Origin: Roridomyces roridus
Taxonomy: Eukaryota; Basidiomycota; Agaricomycetes; Agaricales; Mycenaceae
Assembly: GCA_029378245.1 (NCBI GenBank)
Contig: JARKIF010000002.1
Location: 558,001 to 622,000 of the forward strand
Direction: 5' to 3'
DNA: 64,000 bases
Part shown: positions 10,938 through 22,971 of the stretch, in pieces
Position numbering within the stretch: position 1 is the first letter of the stretch
Layout of the letters: each line of letters begins with the position of its first letter
The notes under the pieces: generated by a model
The model's input: only the letters and a program-made list of their open reading frames with translations
Databases searched by the model: none
Told to the model about the DNA's origin: nothing
Position numbers and translations under genes: made by a program

Positions 10938-11746
10938 ATGTCTAGAGCTCTTACTTGTGACGTCTCCCCAAGGACTTTGGGCCCGGATTCCGACGACAAA
11001 CGCGAGTGGCACACCGCCCCCAACACCGACGATTCCGATTCCCTTGAGCCCGAACAACTTGCGCGCAGGCTCTTGCACATTTTCTACGAGGCCACTGCCG
11101 AAAACGCCTTATTCATCCTCGAAATGATCGATAAATACCAAACGGTGTTCACCGAGGTTGAGACCCACCAGTTCATCTCCATTTATGTCCAGTACGTTGC
11201 TCGACTCGGAGCCCATCGTCATTTCTCGAGTCTGATGGCCTTGCAACAGATTGAAGGATTCGATCCCAAACCCCGATGAGGAGCAGGAAGCTGTGGAAAT
11301 GGTGATGGATTACATCTGATGTTCGCGAGGAGGCGAGGAAAATAGACGAAATCAACAAACTAGGCCGTGAGGGGGTAGCTCAGGCCCTGGTGAGACTTCG
11401 GCGAAGCATTCTACACAGATCCCCAATGCTGACTTGCTCGTAGGCCATAATTGAAAACGTCAAGAAGCGAGCTGCGTTGGCGCAGCAGAATGCCGACTCG
11501 GACTCGGACTCGGAGCCCACAGCTGGTGAGTCCAGTAATGGAAAACTGTTCAAAGATTCTGAATATCGAGTCACAGGCGCTCTATACGCTCCAGGGACAC
11601 CCTTCGAGCTCATGTTTTCCAACTTGGGGCTTCCGTCGACGGAGGCCACTGACAGTCCTGAGTCGACTGCGACCGACACGACGGAATCGACTCTCGAGAC
11701 TGATGGTGTATTTGCCGGCAAAGATATCCCAACCTTGGCTATTTAA
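10938..11746 (+). CDS. Uncharacterised protein X2, one probable frame break
   Basis: I do not recognise this family. Exons are 10938-11191, 11250-11399, 11444-11525 and 11577-11746; the 58-bp first intron (GTACGT...CAACAG) restores the frame. Exon 2 then runs into a TGA at 11317-11319, but a +1 step lets it continue as DVREEARKIDEINKLGREG and splice in frame with the last exons. Without that extra base the protein would be near 218 residues: a helical N-terminal part with charged heptads, a DSDSDSE tract, and a Ser/Thr-rich C-terminus ending in IPTLAI. Promoter and start look intact. Either one base is inserted, or the true splicing differs from this reading. Confidence 0.5.
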
Positions 11747-11909
11747 GAGGGGAAGAGACCTTATGCTTGAAGACCTGTATCTTAGCTCAATGTCACCTAT
11801 ATAATCTTGAATCGGTAGATAGGTCCAGGTACCAAAGGACATACCGTAAATTATGTCCACGGACATTGACCGCAGTAACTCCCACAATTGTCCTTTGCCT
11901 GAGTCAGTG

Positions 11910-12393
11910 CAGCCACGACACCCGCAGTGAATAGCTGAAATCCACTCAGCGTCGCGCCATTCTCCCCTCCAAAGCCTTTTGCACGATTTTGAGCAGCAAA
12001 GTAACGCTTGATTCGAGCGCGCCGAATTGAATGGACACGCACACGCCAATTCCCAGCAGATGCGTAAGGGTGCCCTGGAGGGCAGATAAAGCCTCTCCCT
12101 TGAACGAGTCTGTCAACACACCTTGTAAAAAGCGAGACCCCTGGTTTTTCAAGATACCCGTCGCACAATGTGCCCGAATACGTCCCTTGGGGTGCCGTTT
12201 GCATACGCTTCGATAGTGTTCATCCCGAGCCAGCCCTCGAGAGGAAAAAGCACCCACAACTTTGACGATGTCGAACGGTTGGCCGACCAGCACCTGCAGA
12301 GCATCCCATTCAGCGAGCTTGCCAGAGGAAAGGGCATACCTGGGCGATACCGCCTGCCGTCCCAGCGGTGAGGTCCTTGACCGTCTTGGACAT
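11910..12393 (-). pseudogene. Truncated copy of the YMC1-type carrier
   Basis: Inverted copy of exons 1-4 of the carrier at 1630-2865. The start (ATG at 12393), QPFDIVKV and the RMQTAPQGTYSG stretch are kept. A deletion follows where YMC1 reads MMHCATG, the following region is frameshifted, and similarity ends abruptly at 11910 inside exon 4. Two of the three carrier repeats are absent, so it cannot encode a carrier. Confidence 0.85.
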
Positions 12394-13151
12394 GGTGAAG
12401 AGATAAGCTCAGAGCCCTGACTCGGCCATATTCCCGCAAAAGAAAAGTGAATGCATCAACGAGGCCAATCAAAACGGGCGTTGCCTGCTACCCGACGCGA
12501 CCCTGACGTTGACGGCGAGTTACGAGGGAGGACGAGGAAGGAGCAAGACATGGATGTAGAGAGTAAGCTTCGGGCTCTGGCCGCTGCTCCCGATATGCAT
12601 TAGTCGCCGGCCTATCTCTAGCTTCTCTAACGACTCGCACGCACGAATTCCGAATGAAAGAGTCGATTCATAGAGAGGAGATACAGATAGAGAGAAAATA
12701 TAGAAGAATAATAGGAAAAATCCTCCACGGTCGCGACAGGGGCCGATGAACTATAGCTGGACACCAAGGACACCCACGCTGAGCATAAGTCAGACAAGAC
12801 CAGCAACAGGGAACGAGAGACCACTCACGCAGCAAACGGGAGGCAAGACTAACTTTCGGAATGTCGAGTTGGCGTTTAAGTCGGTGGTGATCGTTGTCGG
12901 GCGTCCCCTTCACACACCAGTCCTTCGCACAAACCCTCAAACTTCGTCGTTAGCTGCGCCACCGCCGCCGCCGTATCGATCCTTCTCCGTGCCCAACGTC
13001 TTCATCGGCCCCGACGCGATTCTCAATGGAGGGTGAAGTCGAAGAAGAGAGACAAAAGGGTATATCTGAGAGAATGTGAGTTGGGTAAGAGAGAGGTACG
13101 TATGACGCGTACCGAGATGCGCAGTCTGCTATATTGTTCGATTGGTGGATA
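12394..13151 (-). other. Kinase 3' module and intergenic, no confident gene
   Basis: Counterpart of 891-1629 in the right arm. It holds the degenerate RGRP-type region (about 12880-13030) and the pyrimidine-rich run read from the minus strand (about 12660-12720). No ORF with support beyond repeat similarity. Confidence 0.55.
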
Positions 13152-15597
<2,446 letters not shown>

Positions 15598-15648
15598 GGC
15601 GGTACAGAGTAAAGTTGTAATGGAGGGTGGCTGACCGTGACCAAACTT

Positions 15649-15741
15649 TCATGAGCATCGCCAAACAAACGATCGGAGAATGGAGACGCGTCTGGCGGCT
15701 TTGGGCACGTGCAGAGAACGGAGGGCGCGGACAGAGTGCAT
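15649..15741 (-). other. Conserved upstream ORF of kinase A1 (30 codons)
   Basis: A 30-residue ORF ends about 50 bases before the kinase ATG. Its peptide has RALRSLHVP and RVSILRSFVW. The matching leader of kinases B1 and B2 has an ORF of 43 codons with RALHSVHVP and the same RV/ISILRSFVW core. It may act as a translation-regulating uORF; DNA-level promoter conservation (it includes a CACGTG E-box) is an alternative. Confidence 0.5.
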
Positions 15742-15824
15742 GGTGGTTGGGAAGAAGAAGGAGGGCGCGTCAAAAGTTTCCGTTTCGGGACGGTTCGCCG
15801 AATCTCTTTTGAACTAGCACCACC

Positions 15825-17158
15825 ATGTCCCCGATCTTCAAGCCCTTTCGTCTGGCCCTCATTCAACTCGGGAGTATCACTGCCAACAAGACGGATAACA
15901 TCAAGCATGCCCGCGAAATGGTCTTACGAGCTGCTGCAGACGCCAAGAAACCTGACTTGATCGTCTTGCCTGTCTGCCCTCCCTTACAAGCAATCTCTTG
16001 TCCCCGACTTATCCGAGGCTTCAGGAATGCTTCAACTCTCCCTATGGCCATGTACACTTTCCCGTCTACGCGGAGAAGATCGGCTTCACAGGGACAACGT
16101 ACAATGTCGCTGAAACTCAAAGTGAAAGTACGGTTCCAAAATCAAGCGCCATTCCGCGAGTTAACCATGTCGATCTAGGCGTTAAGATGCTTTCCGAAGT
16201 TGCGAAAGAGACCAAGACTTGGCTTATCGGAGGGCGGTCCTGATAAATCTAGGCGAAATTAGCGATTCGAAACTGCTTTTCCACAGGCACCATCCCAGAG
16301 CGCGACGTGGACGACAAGGTCTACAATACTTGCACGGTGTACAACCCGGATGGTAGGAGGTTCCACTGTTATTGTATCACTATTGACCGAACAAGGTCAA
16401 CTCGTCGCCATTCATCGCAAGGTCCATCTATTCGACATCGACATTCCCGGTAAGATCAAGTTCAAGGTGCGGACTTGGCAAGAGAAGATTCTTGGGCTCA
16501 CCGTAGTCCAGGAAAGCGAAACCCTGACTGGCGGATCTGCCACCAACTTCTTTGACACGGGTACGAAGTCCATGCACTGTCCAATGGGAACTGACAGGCT
16601 TCAGAATTCGCCCGCATTGGTCTCGGGATCTGCTACGACGTGCGCTTTCCCGAGCTGGCCATGATCGCTGCCCGTCAAGGAGCCCAAGTCCTCGTCTACC
16701 CGGGAGCCTTCAACACGACCACCGGACCCCTTCACTGGGAGCTGCTTCAACGCTCACGGTGGGTTGCTCCATCGGCGGCAAGGATTAGCCTTATGATTCA
16801 CTCTAGGGCCGTGGATAATCAAGTCTTCATGGCAATGTGCAGTCCGGCTCGAGATATGACTGCAGGCTATCACGCCGTGCGTATTCATTTCAGGTGTCGT
16901 GTTTTTAACTGACGCGACCTAAAAGTGGGGTCATTCCATGGTGGTAGATCCCATGTTCGTCTTTTTCTCGTTTTCCATTCTCGCTGATGCCAACGTTGGA
17001 AACGCAGGGCCAAAGTGTTGGTGGAGGCGGGGGAGGGGGAAGACATCATCTTCGCGGATGTTGATCCCGAGGTGATGTACAGTGCTCGGGCGGGAATCCC
17101 TGTGACTGAACAGCGGAGGTTTGATGTTTACCCGGATGTGAGCCAGTCGAGGGTGTAG
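15825..17158 (+). CDS. NIT3: Nitrilase-superfamily omega-amidase (Nit2/NIT3-like)
   Basis: Deaminated glutathione or omega-amidase type C-N hydrolase. Exons 15825-15971, 16025-16232, 16287-16352, 16396-16466, 16512-16560, 16605-16758, 16807-16876, 16926-16954, 17008-17158. All three catalytic positions are present: Glu in [10 protein letters not shown], Lys in [14 protein letters not shown] and Cys in [10 protein letters not shown], with the family signature [13 protein letters not shown]. Every junction joins in frame except exon 2/3: the protein frame needs a cut after GGA-G at 16232, where the sequence reads GGCGGT rather than GT. The nearest GT donor (16237) shifts the frame. Either a non-canonical site is used or the gene is newly damaged. 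Likely cytosolic or mitochondrial. Confidence 0.8.
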
Positions 17159-17289
17159 AGAGAGTGAGCTCAAGGTAAATGTTGTGTTGTATCTTTGTCT
17201 TCGTCAGTGTGTGTTTATGGGTTGAGTTGGACATTCTCTTGGACGGCTGGATTCAGCTGGGCGCTCAGACATGAGTCGTGTACCGTAGC

Positions 17290-18920
17290 ATGAGTACTGA
17301 GTGTGGGGAAGGGCCCAAGATTCAGAAGAGGCAAATCAAATTTGATGGCAAAACCTGCTTTGTCCCGAACGGCCAACTTGAAGTACCACAGAACAACATC
17401 GTGTGGTTCCGGCTCTCATTCTTCAGGCTTTCTCTCCATCCTGTTCATTTCCAATTGCCTGGACAACCAATGATGGCGAAATACAATACTGGTCAAGCAC
17501 TGGGAAGACGCCGAAAAGTATACTACAAAAGACGGACCACTTGTCTGGCTGGACCCACATCCCGCAATCATGTCCCAGTCCACGTCTTCCAAGCAGAGAC
17601 CCCATCGCTGAAAGAACACCGGCAGCTAGTCCTCGAAATGGTGTATTCTGGCGCGACCACTATTTATGGCTGCAGGACCGCGGTTATTTGTTACGGGCTA
17701 GATACGCCCCAGGCTGGACCACGACCTGGAGGGTTCCAAATGTCGTGCTTGAGCGATCCGAGGGGACATCAGGCCGCTGGTGAGAATCATCTTCAATTTG
17801 TCTCCAGAGCTCCCAAGCTCACGAATTTCCAGTTTGAATTTCTGGCGGACGCTACTCGCGTGTCAGATGGTTCGGTCGTTCTGATAAAAAAGAGCGAGGC
17901 TTTGAACCACGAAGCACCAGTACTGCATGAGGATCGTATTTTTCGCAAATTCTCCTCGGAGCCACTCAATTCGGACCCCAAGAATCACTGTATCCGAATG
18001 GTTGAAATACTTCCCGTGCCAGATGATTCCAATAATCTCATCGTTATGCCGTTCTACTACGACTGGTACTTGATTCCGTTCCTCACTATCGGGGAGGCCG
18101 TGGAATTCTTTTCCCAAATAATCGAGGCGAGTCCTAGGGTATTCGAGTGATGAGTGCTGAACGTAACATATTTTCAAGGCCTGCATTTCATGCATAGCAA
18201 TCACGTCTGGCACGGGTGAGTCCACTCAATACTTCTCGAGTCCCTTGCAGATCTTTTTCCTACAGGGATATCAAGTACAACATCTTGATAGATGCATCCC
18301 CCCTTTTCAAAGACACCGTTCATCCTTGGGAACCACTGCAGACACGAGACCTCAGGCCTCAGCCGCGACGCCCGCTTTCGAAATCGTTCGCAGCACCCGG
18401 TAAAATATTACTTGATCGACTTTGACCTCTCTGGTATCCACAATCCCTCCGGAGTTGTTGAATGTATGCCTGCTGGCTACGGTGGTACTCCCTGGGTCCC
18501 TGAATTCGATGAGGATCCGACTAAATTCGTCGACCCTTTCGCTGTCGACGTTTGGTGTCTCGCGAATCTCATCAGAGAGCGGTTCACTGAGGTGATATTT
18601 CCTGCTCCGTGGAGTCCAGCGTTTGCTGATATTTTTTTCAACAGGGCCAGAAAGGCTTCCATCGCAAGAAGCGAGGATTCGAGTTTTTGAATGAACTCCT
18701 GGCCGACATGTTGAATCCGGAGCCAGCTGAACGACCCAACATGGACGAAGTACTCCGTCGATTCTCGGAAATCAAAGCCAACCTGAGCCAGCCAAAGCTT
18801 CGCTCTCGTTTTGCTTCGGTCAACGAGAATCCGGTGGCTCGAGTTTTCAAGCTTACGACTCACTGGACACGCCAGTTGTATTTCATTTGCAGGGGTGTGC
18901 CGGCCATCCCAACGCCTTGA
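17290..18920 (+). pseudogene. FunK1-like fungal kinase, probably decayed
   Basis: The translation follows the kinase-like family common in agaricomycetes: RDHYLWLQDRGYLLRARY, then LADATRVSDGSVVLIKK, FSSEPLNSDPKNHCIRMVEI, GDIKYNILIDASPL, VKYYLIDFDLSG, DPFAVDVWCLANLIRERF and a final LLADMLNPEPAERPNMDEV-type block. Clear introns lie at about 18212-18269 (joining HG to DIKYN) and 18589-18644. Two junctions do not join in frame: near 17770-17830 and within 18330-18375. The usual HRD is replaced by WHGD and DFG by DFD, common in this family. The start near 17290 is uncertain. Conserved content but frame breaks suggest a recent pseudogene, or introns I could not place. Confidence 0.55.
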
Positions 18921-19763
18921 TAGGTTTCTTGCGGACTCATTCCATCCATCGGAAATCTACTGGTTATCCGTTGTTCATGGGTATTATTAAATACGATCTA
19001 AAGTTTTCCTTGAATCCGGCATTCTGATGCTTTATGACCTTTTCGAAAATCGTCGGGCCCCGCGGAAAAAAAGGTTTGGATTGAACACATGAACGGCTCA
19101 GCTGAAGAGGGAGGTGATTGGCAGCTGAACCGTTCGAAAGCATCACGGGCGGGAGGACCAATCCAAGTCGCTGCGACCCTTCCACCCCGGGGTTCGAACC
19201 CAGATGCTTGCATCCCGAGAGAATCATTCCGGAATCGGCACAACCGCTTGGTTAGAGGAGCTTTGTTGGACACCGTAAAGTACTTGTAAAGTGCATCCCA
19301 AGGGGCCGACGCTCACACCCACCTCAGGCTGCACCGACTGCGTGATCCGTTTCGCGGAAGTACAGGCCGACTCTCACTTATATTACCTTTGCTCTCCTCG
19401 GAGTCCTCCCCAATTTTTTCTGGCAGGCGGCCGTTTGAACCTGCGCGACGACTGCCAGTGAGCTATCTTTGCTTGGTATTGGCTCAACCATATGTGGCGA
19501 GTCGGACTCGCTGCTGACCGCCCTGTGTAGGGAATCCATCCAAGACGCTGAATTCCGGGTGCCTCTCGAACAACGGAGTGCCGCTGAAGAGTCTGCAGAC
19601 TGAGAGAGGAAGCAATGGGTGAACTGCGTCCAAACTGGTGCGTGATCGCGCCAACCCTTAGCACCGAACCACCACCACCCTTTCCATCCTCAGTGCTGCG
19701 CAACCTCACCGCTCATCTCAACGCCAAAGCTTTCCCGCACACTTTAAGACTCCTCGCAGCGTA
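18921..19763. other. Intergenic, tRNA-like remnant
   Basis: No protein gene is supported. On the minus strand about 19180-19260 carries a T-arm-like hairpin (CTGGG TTCGAAC CCCGG) and a GATGC/GCATC hairpin, but no matching acceptor stem. Near 19420-19480 minus there is another weak A-box/B-box pair. Both look like degenerate tRNA-related sequence rather than working genes. Confidence 0.4.
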
Positions 19764-21443
19764 ATGCCGAGCGAGGTCCATGACGTGATATCGGCTGGCT
19801 TGTGGCACTACATCTCCGACCCCGCCTACCGGGCGATTCTCTGGCCGCTGGGCGACTCGACGTGGGATCTTTTAACAGCTCCGTCCGACACGTATCGTGT
19901 CTGGTTGTGCAGGACTGGTACGTTCCCAACATTGTCGCAGCGCGCTGTCGTTAACATGCCACCTCTTCAGGAAGGAACGTTGCAGATCTTAAGTTTACCA
20001 CCGCCTTCATGAGAGTCGTGGGCATCGACAACGGGCTGCAAGCCGTGAGTTTCCGCCCGTGTTTCTTGTGCTGCCCATCTCACCCTCTCTTTTCAAGACA
20101 CTTCAACGATGTCTCTTGTCGACGAATATCGTAACGCGTGTCGTCCAACGGTTTTCGATGGGTGACCACCAGGTCGATCTGTCTCAGGACTCGAATCTCC
20201 TTGACGTATTCTGCCCTCTACATCGACCGGTCGGACCCACACCTCCGTTCGCTGGACGAGCTGTTAGTGCCTCTCATCCAAGTGGGTTTACAAGCGAAAG
20301 AGGACTTGTAAGTCATGTGCATACTTTCACTCATGCACTTTGACAAATCTCTCTTCGCAGCGATTCGGATGGAAACGTCCCTCATCCTATGCTGTCGGCC
20401 CAAGGCGAGACAGTCAGAAGCACGCGAGGTCAGCCCCATTCTTCCAGGATGTGTACACCAATCCTTATCCTCACAGATCTCGCCGTGATGCAGGCTTTCC
20501 AAGAGTTGCAGGAAAGGGCCGCTTGTTCCCCGTCCGACAATCCATTCCTTGTGTGTTCATTCATTCTTGTCTACCGATTCCTTCTCATGCTTTCTCAGAA
20601 GGCCCAGCCAGCGTCATCCTCGACAGAGCTACGATGCGCGCTACTCGACGTCCTTGACAGTCTTGCGGATTCCTTGGTACGTCTCAGATTTTCTCTTCCT
20701 TTGATCTTCATTTACAGACTTTTTGACAGGTGTCTTTTGTCAATGGAGAGCCTGCAGAACCGGCGTCGCGTCCTAGAGCCCGTCGAGCTTTCGACCCCTT
20801 CGCTCTCGTGCGTCGATCGATTCTGATCAAAGCCCACTGGACTTACATTGAGACCAGATGCTGTCACCACCTACGCCGCAGACGCCGTGTCCCTCTGAAG
20901 ACACGGTGCTCGAGAAGAGTATGTCGTCGTCCTCCAATTTCTTCCAACGCGTTCACTGACACCTTGCCCAGGATTGCGCCTAGAAATGGACAGAATGCTT
21001 TCCGGCACCGACGATACTCAAGAGGATGAGGAGGAAGACGCGGATGAAGAAGACACGGAGCACGAAGAAGACAACCTTGGCGCTGACGGCGAGGATGCCA
21101 CGCATGATGATTTGGAGGAGACCGTCATCCGCGTTGAGGAGGCTGCAAGGGTATGCGGACGTGCTTCTGGGTCAGCGAATCCAACTTATCGACTCAATAG
21201 GCGACCTCACCCATGTGCACCCCCACCAAGAGTCTGTCTAACCCGGCGACGCCCATAGCCTTCCGACTTTCTAGCTCTAACGCCCACAAACGGAAAAGGA
21301 CATCCTCGGGCGATTCTTCGGTCAACCTTTCCCCGCTGGACACTTCGTCACGACTGTCGGGACCGTCAACCCCTCGTCGACCATTTCTCATTCCCCACAA
21401 ACACTCCCGGACCACCCCTGCAGGCACCCCATCTCCACTTTGA
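19764..21443 (+). CDS. Uncharacterised acidic, probably nuclear protein
   Basis: I do not recognise the family. Eleven exons join in frame to 393 residues: 19764-19917, 19971-20044, 20098-20150, 20188-20307, 20361-20428, 20477-20550, 20599-20676, 20730-20807, 20858-20918, 20972-21150, 21201-21443. The N-terminal 230 residues are helix-rich (for example RSLDELLVPLIQVGL, AFQELQERAA), followed by an Asp/Glu block at about 265-295 (DEEEDADEEDTEHEED), and a Ser/Thr/Pro-rich tail with a basic patch AHKRKRT that may be a nuclear signal. No catalytic motif is seen. The intact reading over eleven exons argues for a functional gene. Confidence 0.75.
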
Positions 21444-22926
21444 TCCCCCGGATGGCTCTCAAACCGAAATATAACATTGCACGACCTTTGCACATCCTAC
21501 CCAGAAGTACACACAGTCTATTCCAACTATCCCTGCCCGAGGACAAGACGTGGATATGCATTAGAACTTTCGGCATTGTCTGCCGAGCTACCTCTGCGAC
21601 ACTCCGAAGACCGACCAAAGCTACAGTGGAGGAAGAGGCGGTTCTGTGGGTGTCGATGAATCGGGTCTGATACATGCATATGTGCACCGATGCTCTGCAA
21701 CACGATGTACGTTGTCGCCGTCCACTTTAGCGTCCTCGGCTGACCTTTTCTTCAGATTCATCAATGTCCATCATTGGATTTTTTACGAGTTCTGTTTTGG
21801 CTTCGTTTCTGTACTGGAAATTCGAGTTTGTAGTCTAGAATTGAATGGGATACGCGAATTACACGTTCGTCGGAGTCGTCGGCCACGCTGCTGAAAGTCG
21901 ATCAGATACTTTGCAGAGTCTGTTCCGTCGCAGCGGACCCATCACCACAACTTGACCACAACCGTGAGCCAGCCTCTCATAGCCTCTCGCACTTTGCACG
22001 CACAGGCCGGGAACGCGCCACTTTGAGACCTACCTCCCTCATTCCTACAGTGCCCGTCACCACATCACGGTTCCTGATTTGGCAGGGATGTTTATCAAAT
22101 CTTTGACCACTAATTACATTTTGGTCCAGGGTTCAATGGACTCAAAAACTGTTAGAAACATACCTAAGGAGGCCCAAGAACATACCCTGTGGTCCTCAGG
22201 TCCATCGGAGAACATTTTGTTTTTTCACGACAGAAAAAGTGAAACAAACCCTAATGATCCGATCAATTACTGCTAAGCTGTTGATTTGATCCGATCAATT
22301 TAGGATTACGCTTACGTACCACTCGGCTCGGCTGCCGATGTCCACCCAGTACCCCTTCCACATTGGCTGGCAGGACTTTCCAGGGTCAAAGGAAATGCCC
22401 TGGAACAACATATCTGGTGAATTGGAGGCCAACCCGGGCCAGACAACCCCAAAAACCGCAGTTGAAATTTTTGGGACCTCGAAAAAGTGAAACACCGTGG
22501 GAAAAAATGAGATCGGGCATTCTTTTGGTCGGTTTCCTTCCAAAAATAAATACAAGAAAATGCACAAAAAATTCCTTGATGGTGAATGACAGGTGTCGGA
22601 GAAGTGCCGACTGACACTGTAAAAGTCCCAACCAAATTTCCGACTCCTCGCCTGGCATCTTTCTCGGATTCTAGCTCAGCAACCACGGTCTCGGCTACGA
22701 TTCCAATGGCCGCATCCAATATCTATCACCACGCAAACTTGAAGGTTTCTGGAAGATGATTTTCGGGGGTTTTGAGGTCACTGGTTTTTGGGTGCGTGCG
22801 ACATTCCGTCTATAATAGACGTAGCAACTCAATCTCTTCCAGTCGGATTGACGATAACGTGCGGCCGACATATCGCGGGCCGAGGAAAGTAAACGTGCAT
22901 TCCCAAAGCACGCGCTATGTGCTGGT
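21444..22926. other. Intergenic, no gene seen
   Basis: No supported gene. Short ORFs overlap on both strands without domain signal. A 14-base motif TGATCCGATCAATT occurs twice in the same orientation around 22255-22305. The last 150 bases lead to the promoter of the sphingomyelinase-like gene. Confidence 0.5.
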
Positions 22927-22934
22927 TATAAAAA
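22927..22934 (+). promoter_or_regulatory. TATA box of the sphingomyelinase-like gene
   Basis: TATAAAAA lies about 45 bp before the chosen ATG at 22972. An out-of-frame ATG at 22943 lies between them. Confidence 0.5.
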
Positions 22935-22971
22935 GAGGTGCCATGTTCTTCGCGCTCAGCAACCGCCCTCA

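Larger units (their letters stand above)
7792..11746. repeat. Tandem duplication, unit 2
   Basis: Second copy of the BTB-end / aspartic protease / gene X unit (first copy about 3675-7791). Exon sizes of the protease copies are identical apart from a 22-bp insertion in this one. Here gene X keeps its 5' half and promoter, while the BTB gene is truncated. Confidence 0.8.

Noticed and set aside
19180..19262. tRNA gene on the minus strand
   Set aside because: A T-arm and a variable-arm-like hairpin are present, but no acceptor stem pairs and the anticodon arm is not clear. Treated as a degenerate tRNA-like sequence.
19420..19485. Second tRNA-like A-box and B-box pair on the minus strand
   Set aside because: The boxes are too close together for an anticodon arm, and no terminator T-run follows on that strand.
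22245..22255. Telomere-like AACCCTAA
   Set aside because: A single unit only, with no array.
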